From assembly GCA_038501195.1 (NCBI GenBank), contig JBBPUQ010000005.1, positions 1,364,001 through 1,428,000 on the forward strand: 64,000 bases of DNA, in the 5' to 3' direction. This DNA comes from Nemania diffusa. Taxonomy: Eukaryota; Ascomycota; Sordariomycetes; Xylariales; Xylariaceae. The notes below the pieces were generated by a model that saw only the letters and a program-made list of their open reading frames with translations, had not been told where the DNA came from and ran no database searches. A program made the position numbers and the translations under genes. This document shows, piece after piece, positions 1 to 11,022 of the stretch; position 1 is the stretch's first letter, and every line of letters starts with the position of its first letter.

Positions 1-100
1 CATCTATACGCCGAGGGTACACGCAACTGGAAAGCATCCTCTAACTCGATGGGCTACAGGAGACGATGAGCCATGGCACCCGCGGAATTTGGCATCTGGT

Positions 101-2528
101 ATGGAAGATGGCAGCGACCAGTCCATGTTATCCGATATGCGATGCGCCCAGTTTATTGTCACTGGCCAGCCGAACGGGGTATCTGAGATGATGCCACAAT
201 CAGACTCCGGCTATGGAAGTTACAATCACCCTAGCATCACTAATGGTTCAGTTTGCGACGACTCTTTCGACGCCAACCCAGAGACACAAAGCGTCCTGGG
301 GGGGTCCATGAGAGGATCCTTGGCCGATGTCCCGTTCCACATGCCTGATGACTTGCCTAAGGACAGACCGCTGGGTAGCTCTTGGCCCCCTCAAATCAGG
401 GTAGAAACTCTGAAATGTGATTTCTGTGACAAGCCGGTGAAGACCAAATCAGAGCTGAAGTTTGTCTAGCCCAACCCAATCAATATTTTCTGTCGGGCCA
501 CCTGGACTAATGCCTAACAACATAGGAAGCATGACCAACGTCACAAGAAACCATTCAAATGCGATATTAAAGACTGTACTCGAAGCGAAGGCTTTAGTAC
601 AATAAACGACCTTGACCGGCATAAGAGGAGCGTGCACCCTGAAAGCCAGACAGCTGGTAATCGCTATGTCTGTCAAATTGGCCCGTGTAAAAACAAGCAC
701 AAGGTTTGGCCTCGGGCAGATAATTTCAAGGCCCACCTTAAACGAGTTCACGATAGACCCAACGTTTCAGATGATGATCTGCAAGATTATATACACAAGT
801 GAGCGCTGCAACTTGATAATTTTACGAATTTGCTTCTGATTATACCTCTAAAGACAGCCGGCCCCACTTGACGAGCATCAAGACAACCCTCGACGAGAAG
901 CAGTGCCTAATTTCAGTGAATATCCTGTTATGTTCCATGAGCAAACAGACAACTGGTCATCGTTGATTGATGTATCTCATGGGATGAACCCACTGGGACC
1001 CCCCAGTGGTCCCCAAGGCGAAGAGAATCTCCCTTTATCGAGTTCGTCATCGGGAGTCACGGATATTCATACTCATCACCAGCAAGAGTTATACCAGGAG
1101 ACGATTGAATCCAGCCCATTATCACAGAATCCCATTGCTTCATCGTCTCATATGCAGAATAATGAGTTTCCCCATGAGACCGAGAGCCCTGAGTCTACTT
1201 TACCCTCCATCCAAGAGCAGATGATTCATGTCCCGGCAGCATACTCTACTGAGGCCCAGGTCGCGGACGTGGATGCCTCAAGATTTAGTGTATTAGATGA
1301 TTCTAGTGAAGTAGGGTCGGGAAACTCTCCAGCCCATAGTCTATCTGACCATCTCATGAAGACTGACAGTAGCCCTCCCGATTCTATTAAACCCGAAGAT
1401 TCTTTAGAGCATCGCACAGGGCCTATTAACCTGGATGTTCGCAATCCGAACGAGATGAGAAATTTCATCGAGTTGCTTCACAACAGCGGAGTTATGCACG
1501 ATCCGGGCGAGATGAAAATAATCGTCGAATTTCTTGACAGCAGTGGAGTTCTAGGACAGTTTGGATACAAGAAAGAGAGCGCTGAAGAAGTGGTGGGGAT
1601 CAAGAAGACCGAAGATGACCTCGCAGGAATTCAGAGCCAGACCCCCTGCCATTCGTGTCCCACTTGTCATAAGGTCTTCCCGCGAAGATGCGAGTTGAAG
1701 TGAGTTGTCACACTTTGTCATTCCTCGGTCATTTATCCCACAATGTTAACTTGTCTGATAAGAAAACACGAGAAACGGCATGAAAAGCCGTACGGATGTA
1801 CCACGTCAGGCTGCAAGAAGAGATTCGGGAGCAAGAACGACTGGAAACGACACGAGAACACGCAGCATTTTATGTTAGAGATGTGGAGGTGTGATGAGGA
1901 AAGCTGTGATAGAGTCTTTGCTCGGCGAGAAAACTTGAGGGTTCACCTCGAGAAAGACCACCAGATCAGTGATCAACAGAAATTAGAGTTCAAGCTCGAA
2001 ACATGTCGAGTTGGGCGAAACTGCGAGGCTCGGTTCTGGTGTGGTTTCTGTCGGAAGATCATTGAGATCAAGGAGAGAGGGCACCAAGGGCGGACTGAGC
2101 GTTTTGATCATATCGGTGAGCATTTCTCGGGCCGAAACCAAGACCAGAAGGAGATAGGCGACTGGAAAGATTTCGATTCGTCCCAGAGAAGTATGGACTC
2201 GCCCAAGTACGACTCGGATGACGGGGATTCCTTTTCGTCGTCAATCAAAACGATGAAATCACAGCAATCTCTTCGGGATGGGTTCCGTCACTCGGCTCAT
2301 CATTCGAGGCCTAAACGCAAGCAAGTTGACAGCAACAACGTCAGCAACTCGAAGAAAATGCGAGTGGCGAGTCGGGCGCTAGTATGCGTAAGTCAACGAG
2401 ACTTCTTGTCGTCTCGTACTTGCCAATTAACTTGTTTGTAGTGCCGATGCGGGGACTTGGTGACAGGATCGCAGGTCAGCTGCAACTACCCGTGCGAACA
2501 CATACCGTGCGACAATTGTAGACGTTAA
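101..2528 (+). CDS. C2H2 zinc-finger protein, five exons, possibly 5'-partial
   Basis: Probable nuclear DNA-binding protein. Exons are 101-459, 526-798, 854-1699, 1763-2387 and 2442-2528, with in-frame GT/AG joins giving 729 residues from the ATG at 101. The reading frame has no stop back to base 2, so the true start may lie outside the window. Six C2H2 fingers are visible in two groups: three around residues 105-205 (KCDFCDKPV, FKCDIKDC, YVCQIGPC) and three around 480-560 (HSCPTCHKVF, YGCTTSGCKKRF, WRCDEESCDRVF). A Ser/Pro/Glu-rich, low-complexity linker separates them. Two introns fall inside finger 1 and finger 4, which confirms the joins because each restores the His spacing. The last exon adds a Cys-rich tail (CRCGDL...CNYPC...CDNC) that may bind another metal. 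Target genes cannot be inferred. The family of C2H2 fungal regulators is certain; a finer identity is not. Confidence 0.85.
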
Positions 2529-3128
2529 TGATTTTATGACTTTGAGTCTTTTTTTCTTGGGTCATGTATGGGATTAAATAAGTTATGATATAATACCCTA
2601 GATATAGTATGATGTGTCTAGACTCTCTTTGTAGATAGGGCTCGGAGCGGATGGAGGTATGGACGGTACACGTAATTGGCACTATGATTTCGACGCGCTG
2701 ACCCTTGGTATAAATATTTTACGGCTTCGAGCTGGTCTGTATCAGACCCTAGAGTTATGGGGTGTTTTTTTAACACTAAGTAACGGTCTTATATAATAAT
2801 ACAATGATCAATCTGAAATATGAAGGGTGGAGTTAGGGAACTTGCAAGTTGCATGACACCATTTACGTACGACTTAAATCTAGACTCTCACAGTCACCTT
2901 GTACAAGAAGCACGATTGGATGATTGCTAGTTAGTGGGACTGTATTCCAAGCTCCATGGTAGGTACCAAATATATTTATATATAATTATATGCAATAATA
3001 TATTGCTTTATTTAAAGAGAAATAAACCTTGAAACGATTCCAGCCCTTAAAACCGTCCCAGCCTGTTTTAGCTGTCAACTAAGGCAAGCGAATAAAACCT
3101 CCCTGCTCGATTGATCAGGACCCCGTGC

Positions 3129-3275
3129 GGTACGATATCTGGACCGGGGCCAGTACGGCTTGGACTGGTACGGGTTTGGTCGACGGACTGATACGATATG
3201 CGTACTAACACGCATTCAGGCTACTGATCAGTACGACATTTGAACCAGTACGGCCTCAGACTGGCACCGGCTTGG
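3129..3275. repeat. Imperfect direct repeat, about 50 bases, two copies
   Basis: Copy 1 (3129-3179) and copy 2 (3230-3275) share the order TACGAYATYTGRACC, then AGTACGGC, then GACTGGYACSGG, ending in TTGG. Copy 2 lacks about four bases in the middle. Several differences are C/T or G/A. Origin unknown. Confidence 0.55.
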
Positions 3276-4937
3276 AATAGGACCCCCATACTACTACGAC
3301 AGTACCAGCAGTACGGAGCCCAGGGCCATTTATGCAGAGCGAAACACAGTCTGTGCGCGCCAACTCGACGGCGTCCACTATCAACCCACTGATATTCATA
3401 TCTCGGCGCTTTGCGGGTTTTCACCAAGATGCCAGGTAGAGGTAGCTCTTGCACACTTGCACTTGCAGCAGCAAATGGACACATGAATGTAAAGAAATCT
3501 TTGCTTCGAGGTTAAGTTAACCTGGTCTCTCATCCACGCAGAAGCCTCAGATCTGGGAGCCATCTGCTCGACCGACTGCACAGGGCAGCACCGAAGAACA
3601 ACAGCCTTCCGCTTTTAGGGACTCGGCCTTCAGAATTCATCACTGGCTTCTTCCAAATCTAGTCCGATAATGATAAAGCGTCAAACTTGAACACTGAGAG
3701 ACAAAGGTCCCAATGGTGTTATAATATAACCCAAATCACACAACTATCTGAGAACACAGTCAATTAATCTATCACTAGCATTCATATCTCATTTCGCTGG
3801 GCTAACATGTTCGATAGGGTTTCGTTTTTTTTTTGGTGCGCCCTCCATGAAATACAAGGTATTAGGGGTTCGAACACGACGGGGGTAGGAAACTTTACTC
3901 ACCTTTTTTGGTATATTAAGTGTTAAGTAGCCACTGAGAATATGTTAAAGAAAAGTAGGGACTGGCCTTTTTATAAGAAGAATAGTAACTCACTTCAAGC
4001 ATCCTCTATAACCAAACCCTGTTTCTATTAAAAGCGAACTGAGATACTTTTACGTTTTGCCACTCGCTGCACTATACCGGCATCCACTCAAGGTTAACGG
4101 ACGTTCTAGGTTATTAACAACATATAAATCCCAGAGTGGTAGGTACGCGCAGTCCTATTTACAGTCATCGCGTATTAAATCGCAGCCCATCCCTCCGCTC
4201 GCGTAAGTTCCTTGTGCATTCAGCCACACGCACCTAATACCCCTCCCCCTTCGACAACCCAAGTGATCTGTGCATTTACTTCTGAGTTTGATCTTACCTA
4301 TGCTACTAAACCTCGGCGCCGAATCTATCTGGCAAGGCCGTCATAGCCTGGAGCGCGCCAGTGATAAATCGATTATATAGTAGTAGATACCAATTGTAGT
4401 TGTATTCCTAGCGATTACCTCGAGGGCCTAATTACTTGTTCGCGCAGTCTCGCAACCCGTCTCGTGAGAAATGCCAGGGGGTCTGGAGTCCGTAATGGGT
4501 GGCGAGGCCCCTTATAATACCAGTTAGGCAAAGAAACACCACGAGACTTACAATCTACAAACAGGGCAGGGGTAGATGTCAGGAATCTGGCATGAACAAG
4601 GGGACTTCTCGCAAGCACTCTTGCTGAACGATCTTCTAGATATCATCGGCGTAGTGGATGCAACCGCCGTCTCATCAGCCCTCGCCCGGTAGACCGAGAC
4701 AAGGCGGGCGACGGAAGCACGATAGGACGTTGGTGGTGTGGTTGGCGGACGTGCTTTGATTTTAAAGGCGCAGTCGGTATATGCGATGCGGGCGGCGTCA
4801 TCGGAGTAGGTTGATTGAGCCGTGTGAGACTATAACAAAGGTTAGGTTCGATTCTTAACAGCACTATATGGTTTTCGCTTGTTAGCTCATTTGCTAGTAC
4901 CTAGTAGGAAGGAAGGCGTGCGGTTACGTTTATTGTG

Positions 4938-5016
4938 TTTAAGCGACTTCCTAAGAAGTCGCTTAAATAGATCACTTAAACGGACCATCTTGTAATACAT
5001 ACTAAGATCCGTTTAA
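4938..5016. repeat. Two adjacent hairpin-forming inverted repeats
   Basis: The first is perfect: arms TTTAAGCGACTTC (4938-4950) and its reverse complement (4955-4967) around a CTAA loop. The second has outer arms TTAAACGGA (4976-4984) and TCCGTTTAA (5008-5016), with partial inner pairing (ATCTT/AAGAT). This could be a fold-back mobile element remnant or an intergenic regulatory structure; the sequence does not decide. Confidence 0.6.
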
Positions 5017-5567
5017 TAATAGCTAGTATTTGCTTTTGTGTAATTATGGTGAAATTGTACAAATCTTTGTTAAAGCGGCGTGGCTCAGGTTGGTACGTTG
5101 GCTTCCCATTCTGATTCGGTGTGCTTGAAGTATTAGGTAGGGACCTACACACCTAAGCAATACCTCTATCTGTTTGAAACGAAGGACTAATGATAGCTAA
5201 ATATGTGGGAACGAGACGGGCAAATGTTTTAAGATATATATTAGGTATATATAATAAATTGGTAGACGTCGCCTTTCATTTTTTTTGCTTTCTAATCTGG
5301 GTACATAAGGTAGATACCTAAGTGCCTACAAGGAGCGAGTTACCTAGGATTGATTAGGTACCTAGGTACAGTAGGTTGGAAGCTGTCAGCACTACGCCAG
5401 AAGGATGAGCAGGGGTACATACGGATACGGGTCCCCTCAGTCCAAGCTTATACGTCACACCCTGACAGACTAGGTGATAATGCCAACCTTCTCTCTGTCA
5501 ACATTTACTATTCAACACCAATTGCGTCTTGCTCCTCGCTCGACGACCTACAGAACCATATTCGATA

Positions 5568-7328
5568 ATGGAGTCCTTCGCAAAGCTTAAGCGACGCGGG
5601 ACCGACCTGTTCAATTCGCTCCCGCAAAACATACCGTCATTGCCACAGGTGCAGATGCCTTCAATGCCGTCGATGCCCGCGATGCCTTCGATGCCGCGCA
5701 TAGGCGGCGGACCTGGCATGAAGGGGACCTGGCAGCACATCCCACTGCCCCCGCTGCCCCGCTCATCCCACTCGCTCGACATCATCGCCGGCAACGCCTA
5801 CATCTTCGGCGGCGAGGTCGAGGCCCGCAAGCCCGTCGATAACGATATGCACGTAATCGTGCTGCCCTGGAGCGGCGCCTCAGCCGACTACTACGCCATC
5901 AAGGCGAAGGCCTCGCCCAAGACCTCGGCCGACGGGGAGGACGCCACGATATCCACCATCATCACCGACGCGGACGAGACGGAAGCGCAGCTCAAGGACC
6001 CGCTGACCGAAGTCCCGCTCAGCACCTCGCCGCCACGCACCACCACCACCACATCCGGCGACGAGTCCGAGTCCGAGGAGTCCTCCACCACATCCAGCAA
6101 GGGCAAGGGCAAGGCCCCCGAGCCAGGCGACGTCCCCGCGCCGCGCATCGGGCACGCCACGGCCGTGATCGGCACGCGCATCTTCCTCTTCGGCGGGCGG
6201 TCCGCGGCCGCGGGCTCAGCCACCCTCGACGAGCGGGGGCGCGTCTGGGTGTTCGAGACCAAGACGCAGACCTGGACACACCTCGACCCGCACCCGAGCT
6301 CCCCGATCCCGCCGCCGCGCAGCTACCACGCCGCGGCGGCGACGGAGAAGCCGCGCGAGTTCGCGCTGCGGCCGATGCGGCTGCGGCGCTCGTCGACGTG
6401 GAAGGAGTGGGCCGAGGGCGACTCGGCCGAGGTCGGCATCCCGCAGCGGCCCATCGCCGGCACCATCGCCGAGAAGGCCACCGACGACGAGGCCGCCGGC
6501 GCCGGCTTCGGCACCTTCGTCATCCACGCCGGGTGCCTCGCCGACGGCACCCGCACCGCGGACGTCTGGGCGTTCGACGTGCACGCGCGCACGTGGAAGG
6601 CGCTCCCCGACGCCCCCGGCCCCGCGCGCGGCGGCGCGGCGCTGGCGCTGGCGAAGGGCCGCTTGTACCGCTTCGGCGGCTTCGACGGCGCGGGCGAGAT
6701 CGGCGGGCAGCTGGACGTGCTGCACCTCGTGCTCGACGAGTTCGACGACCAGAACAGCCGAGGCGAGATCGGCGTCTTCGCGCGCGGGCCCTGGGAGAGC
6801 ATCGTCGCGCCCTCTTCCTCCTCCTCCCCCTCTCTCTCCGGCCCTACGGAGTCGGAAACAGCAGGCCTCACAGCAGCGCCGGCCCCGCAAGCAGGGACTG
6901 CGTCAGACCCCTGGCCGGCGCCGCGCAGCGTCGCGGACCTCTCCCTCGTGCGGGCCGGCGGCGGGCGCGAGTACCTCCTCCTCTCGCTGGGCGAGTCCGC
7001 GCCCTCGGCGGACGGGCACGCGTCCGCGGGCCGTTTTCACGGCGACGTCTGGGCCTTCCCCGTGCCGCCCCTCGGGGGCACCGCCGCGAGCTTTACCGAT
7101 GCCCTGCTGCACAGCGTGGGTCGGCGGACCGGCGAGGGGCGCTGGGTCCAGGTCGCCGCGGCGCCGTATGACGCTGAAAACGAGCGCGATGTCGAGGGCC
7201 CCGGCCCGCGCGGATGGTTCGCGGCTGCGCCGCTCGGCGAGCTCGAGGAGAATGCCATTTTCGTCGCTGGGGGGTTGGCGGAGAGTGGGGCGAGGTTGGG
7301 GGATGGATGGATTTTCAGGCTGGAGTGA
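5568..7328 (+). CDS. Kelch-repeat / galactose-oxidase-like beta-propeller protein
   Basis: Single-exon gene of 586 residues. The start is the ATG at 5568 (MESFAKLKRRG), because the 13 codons before it do not resemble coding sequence. A short Met-Pro-Ser repeat (MPSMPSMPAMPSMP) lies near residues 38-52, followed by kelch blades with the usual order of hydrophobic strand, paired glycines and a distal Trp. Examples are NAYIFGG, TRIFLFGG with VWVF...TWTHL, GRLYRFGG and the closing DGWIFRLE. Such propellers normally serve as protein-interaction scaffolds; no catalytic residues of galactose oxidase can be claimed. Acidic Ser/Thr-rich inserts separate some blades. The gene is much more GC-rich than its neighbours, which creates long but meaningless open frames on the other strand. 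It is convergent with nuo24. Confidence 0.85.
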   Translation: MESFAKLKRRGTDLFNSLPQNIPSLPQVQMPSMPSMPAMPSMPRIGGGPGMKGTWQHIPLPPLPRSSHSLDIIAGNAYIFGGEVEARKPVDNDMHVIVLPWSGASADYYAIKAKASPKTSADGEDATISTIITDADETEAQLKDPLTEVPLSTSPPRTTTTTSGDESESEESSTTSSKGKGKAPEPGDVPAPRIGHATAVIGTRIFLFGGRSAAAGSATLDERGRVWVFETKTQTWTHLDPHPSSPIPPPRSYHAAAATEKPREFALRPMRLRRSSTWKEWAEGDSAEVGIPQRPIAGTIAEKATDDEAAGAGFGTFVIHAGCLADGTRTADVWAFDVHARTWKALPDAPGPARGGAALALAKGRLYRFGGFDGAGEIGGQLDVLHLVLDEFDDQNSRGEIGVFARGPWESIVAPSSSSSPSLSGPTESETAGLTAAPAPQAGTASDPWPAPRSVADLSLVRAGGGREYLLLSLGESAPSADGHASAGRFHGDVWAFPVPPLGGTAASFTDALLHSVGRRTGEGRWVQVAAAPYDAENERDVEGPGPRGWFAAAPLGELEENAIFVAGGLAESGARLGDGWIFRLE

Positions 7329-7819
7329 TTTTGATCTGATTTGAATTTGGGAATAAGCATCGTTGTTTGTTTCAAGCCACAGGTCTGCGGGACGGGCTTC
7401 TGTACGGTTCATGGGGGTTCGTCTACTGTTTGCGATTTTGCCATTTTTTGCGTCTACGGAACGAATGAATGTATGCATATTGAGTGCCTTGAGCAGATGT
7501 TGGGGCGGATAAAAAATTAGGTATAAGCACTCAAAGGCATTGTAGCGGGGAACGAAGCGCGGAATCACACGAGCATCTGACTATGCAGCAAGCAGCACAT
7601 CTCAGAATAAGTTTTTTTTGTGTCTTTTTTCGTCCAGGTTCAAACTGGCAAAGTCAATCGATACAAGTGCGGTGTATGTACAGTGGTTTCATGCAGCCCC
7701 GTCTATGACGAAACCTCCTCGCTCTAAAGTAGTATCATGCCCCCTCGCCCACCACAACATGCACGTCCGCTGCCTCTCATTATTCTTGATATTTATGCTT
7801 AACGTGACACTATGGGGCT
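7329..7819. other. Intergenic region between convergent genes
   Basis: Contains the 3' ends of the kelch gene and nuo24, with T-rich tracts near 7611-7630. No gene or RNA is seen in it. Confidence 0.5.
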
Positions 7820-8923
7820 TCATAGATCGGCCCGCGTGGTCTCGGCGCCCCACGGTTTGCTGGTCAGATTCGTCTGGCCGGCGCTGTTCTCGCAGGTCTG
7901 GCGGCCGCTCAGGGGGCCGGGCTTGGGTACGTTGGCGGTGTTGCCGGTGGTGGCGCTCTCGCGGAGCGCGGAGAGCAGCTTCTTGGTGGTCTCGGGGGTC
8001 AGGTCCTCGTAGTAGTCGTCGTTGATCTGGATCATGGGGGCGTTGACGCAGGCGCCGAGACACTCGACCTCGAGGAAGGTGAATAGGCCGTCCTTTGTCG
8101 TCTCGCCTTGCTTGATGCCTAGCTCTTCTTTGATCGCCTTGACGATCGCGTCGCTGCCGCAGCCGCCTAGTTGGCAGGGGGTCTGTGGAGGGGAGGTGTT
8201 AGTTGGGCAGATCGCTCTCGGTAGAATCAATAGTTAAGGATGTAGATCGGAGCTCGGTCGTGCCATATAAGTTGAGTCTGGCAGCCACGCCTTCCACTCT
8301 CGAGCCAATTGTCTTCGGGAATATGCAACAGTAAGAGGCTCGAACTCACGGTGGTGCATGCCTGGACGTGGAATTTGCCCACGGGTGTGCGGTTATACAT
8401 GGTGTAGAAAGAGGCGACCTCGTAAACGCGGGCCGGGGGCATCTCGAGGAGTCGGGCAACCTCGTTCATGACGGAAATGGAGGTGAAGCCATGCTGGCGC
8501 TGGCCGAGGTCGAGCAGCGGCATTACGGCGGCCTTCTTGTACTGTGGTGGGTATCGCTTGAGGATCTCGGCCATGAGCTTCTCATTTTGGGCGTTAAATT
8601 TAAACGGGATGTTCGGGTTGTTGTCGGCGGTGTTTCGGTGCTGGAGTGGAAGAGACTCGTAAGCAATTGACTTGATGAATAGGGCTGCAAAAGAGTATTT
8701 GTGCTAGTGCATCGGAGCCCTCAGGTGTTGGCTGGTGCTCGTGGGTTTGCACTCGAGTTCAACCTCGACCTCGGATCTGCGCAAGGGCGGTAATACTTAC
8801 CACAGCTAGAGTGTCGCTTCTCCGGGGGCTCGCGGCTGTGAAAGTCCGGATATGGGACCGAGGAGCTCGGCTAACCGCTCGGGCTGCGCTGCGGAGGAGC
8901 AGCGGGCTGAGTTTGGACGCCAT
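7820..8923 (-). CDS. nuo24: NADH:ubiquinone oxidoreductase 24 kDa subunit, mitochondrial (complex I)
   Basis: Part of the NADH-oxidising module of complex I in the mitochondrial matrix arm, carrying the N1a-type 2Fe-2S cluster. Exons on the minus strand are 8923-8801, 8640-8350 and 8182-7820, giving 258 residues, close to the usual fungal length. The N-terminus ([20 protein letters not shown]) is Arg/Ser-rich without acids, as expected for a mitochondrial presequence. The thioredoxin-like ferredoxin fold shows the four cluster ligands: Cys-x4-Cys in QACTTTPCQLGG, which spans the second intron, and Cys-x3-Cys in ECLGAC. Strongly conserved stretches include [10 protein letters not shown] and [14 protein letters not shown]. 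The 160-base first intron was placed by frame: the acceptor at 8641 joins SDTLAV to HRNTADNN, while the nearer acceptor at 8685 would shift the frame. The rhodopsin gene lies upstream on the same strand. Confidence 0.95.
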
Positions 8924-9753
8924 TGTGAGAGTACGTTGGCTGAATTGGCTTCTGAAGACGAAGTTCCCCGAGCTTGTTTCAATCATTCGACGACGACGGT
9001 TCAATTGATGATGGAAGCCGATTCATCTCTATGCTGATTGGTTAGAAAGATACGCAAAGCCCCACCCAATTATGAGCCGTTGATTAAACTCACTGCAGCT
9101 GAGGCCGGCCCGGCACCGAGCTTATTTCCTTCCGTCATTGCTGTTCTAGATAGAGAATGTTTCTAGATAAGCCTCTCATAATAGATTCCCTCCTGCTTAA
9201 CCTCAATATTCACACTCGGATATAATAATCTTACCGTTTAGAATGTCACCTGCTCCGGATCTGTAAAGTCCCATCTCCAGGTGGAGTTGATTCGTCATTG
9301 ATGGCATGCCACCCGTCAAATCCTCGAGCTCCCAACGCTAGAGCTGTCATAGACAGCTAATATACAAGCTACAGGACCATTGCGTCACTCATTGAGAGAA
9401 ATCATGGAGAAATCAGCGAGAATACTTTTTTAAGTCCACGGTATTCATGATATCAATGCTCCTCCTATTTTTCCCACCATACCCATTATTTTTATGTAGG
9501 TATCGAATTGAAGCACAAAAGTTACCGACTAATGAAAATCCCGTTTCCATCTTCTGCCTGAAAACACCTGATGGGAAATAAGTTATACATATTGCGATTC
9601 ATTTTAAAGCAGGCGGGATCCCGTCACAAATACAGGCAGATATGATTAACATAGCAGCCGATATTTAGAAACATATATAGGCCACCTTTCGACTCATCGA
9701 TTTCCTCACTCCTAGGTTTATTAAACTTAGGGTAGAGCGGATCGTAAGGGCGC
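8924..9753. other. Intergenic region, nuo24 promoter and rhodopsin 3' end
   Basis: The first part should hold the nuo24 promoter (transcribed leftward) and the last part the rhodopsin 3' untranslated region. No further gene or RNA is seen. Confidence 0.45.
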
Positions 9754-11022
9754 TTAGACATCGTCGTGCGGATCTCCGACCTAAACAAGATCAGTATGTG
9801 GCTCTAAGTAGCACAATCTCGTATATCTACACTTACACGAATGACCCCTTCCGAAGATAGGCCATGAGCCCAGAAACCGCCAATCGAGGGCGATGTGCGA
9901 GCCATACTATCGTGGGTGAACAGCAGCCAGAAGCCAAAGACCGGCTTCGCCAGGATGTCCAAGATGGCGTAGGCGATAATCTCACCGTCGACATTCACGA
10001 CGCGGGCACCATCAGCGACTCCCCAGATACTAGTATGCATTAGTTAACCGTTACATGCCTCATTGAGTAGATAACGGCATCGTATAGCTGAGATGGGAAA
10101 CTTACATTGGATATAGCGTCCATAGGACCAACGTGAAGAGCGAAATGGCACCGAAAAACACCTTCGTCTTGTTGTCCTTTGCCGACACGGCGTGGCGGCC
10201 CTTGTAACCGAGCTGGTATACGACATTGAGGAACGCTAGACACGCGAAGGCGTACCAGCCCCAGCCCTGCGGTTCGTCGCGAGAGAAGGCAGCGAAAAGG
10301 CCGGATAGGACCATGACCACGTCCGAGAACATGAGCACGAGAATACTAGCCCCGTTAATGCCAGCGAGGAGCGACAGGTCGAGGAGTAGAAGTGGCGTGG
10401 TTAGAGCCCACTATACCATTGTTAACAGGTGGCTTACTTGGCCCGTCGAGGCTTGGGGAGAGGGTCTGTCTAAGACATAGGAAAAGAGTAAAAGCAGAGG
10501 AGAGCTTACGTCAACGTATCGGGCCCAGAATACTTGTCTTTTGACAACCTCGGCGATGACGTGGAGCTTGTTCTCTTTGATGATCGTAGTGTGGATGTCG
10601 ACGCCTGTGCCGGTCGCCATGGCATAATAAGACAGGAATGCGATAGTGGTGATGAATGCCGTGATGGTGTGCAAAAGGCGTTTTTGCTGCGCATTGTCAG
10701 CCAGTCAAATTCTAGTTCTGATGGGCATATTGCGGCTCTTACCACTGGCACTCTCATTGCCATGATATAGAATACAAGCGAGGAAATACCCATGACGACG
10801 CAAACCACCCTGTTGATGTCAGTCAATGCTCTGCATGGTTGATTTGGCTTGTCCAACGTACCACAGGGTTTTATGCCCGACTTCCGTCGAGTACTGATGG
10901 TGGACTTTGGGGATATCGGGCGTCACGGTTGGGAATGGCAAATGGGAGGTTTGCGTTGGCCTGTTGTTAGAAGCCATGCCCGGAGCGAGGACCTCGTCGA
11001 AGAGACCTTCTGGAATCATCAT
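9754..11022 (-). CDS. Microbial (type I) rhodopsin, CarO/Leptosphaeria-rhodopsin type, predicted light-driven proton pump
   Basis: Seven-helix retinal protein of the plasma membrane. Six minus-strand exons (11022-10862, 10809-10743, 10686-10510, 10410-10106, 10029-9837, 9780-9754) join in frame to 309 residues. Helix C reads RYVDWALTTPLLLLD. Relative to bacteriorhodopsin this gives Arg82 as R132, the proton acceptor Asp85 as D135 and the proton donor Asp96 as D146. Helix G contains LDILAK, giving counter-ion Asp212 as D261 and the retinal-binding Lys216 as K265. E253 matches Glu204 and D243 sits at the Glu194 site. Having both carboxylates in helix C is the pattern of pumps such as Leptosphaeria rhodopsin and Fusarium CarO. 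Neurospora NOP-1, by comparison, has Glu at the donor site. The C-terminal GFWAHGLSSEG motif is typical of this clade. No carotenoid genes are adjacent. The start may be either of two consecutive ATGs. Confidence 0.95.

Larger units (their letters stand above)
2529..5567. other. 3 kb intergenic spacer without a supportable gene
   Basis: Short frames on both strands lack recognisable domains or matching splice sites. The stretch holds an imperfect direct repeat near 3.1-3.3 kb, two adjacent hairpins near 4.94-5.02 kb, and TACCTAGGTA-type palindromes just upstream of the kelch gene. The last few hundred bases before 5568 presumably contain the promoter of that gene. Confidence 0.6.

Noticed and set aside
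3864..3880. tRNA B-box-like GGGGTTCGAACAC
   Set aside because: No A box or cloverleaf can be built around it.
3221..4864. Several 60-87 codon minus-strand frames in the first spacer
   Set aside because: Mutually overlapping, no domains, no start context or introns that extend them.
5081..5093. tRNA A-box-like TGGCTCAGGTTGG
   Set aside because: No B box, acceptor stem or anticodon arm follows at the right distance.
5880..7568. Long open frames on the minus strand and other plus frames across the kelch gene
   Set aside because: They are by-products of high GC and codon bias in the kelch gene; their translations are Arg/Gly/Ala-rich without domains.
7634..7650. B-box-like GGTTCAAACTGG
   Set aside because: Preceded by T-runs rather than tRNA body; no cloverleaf.
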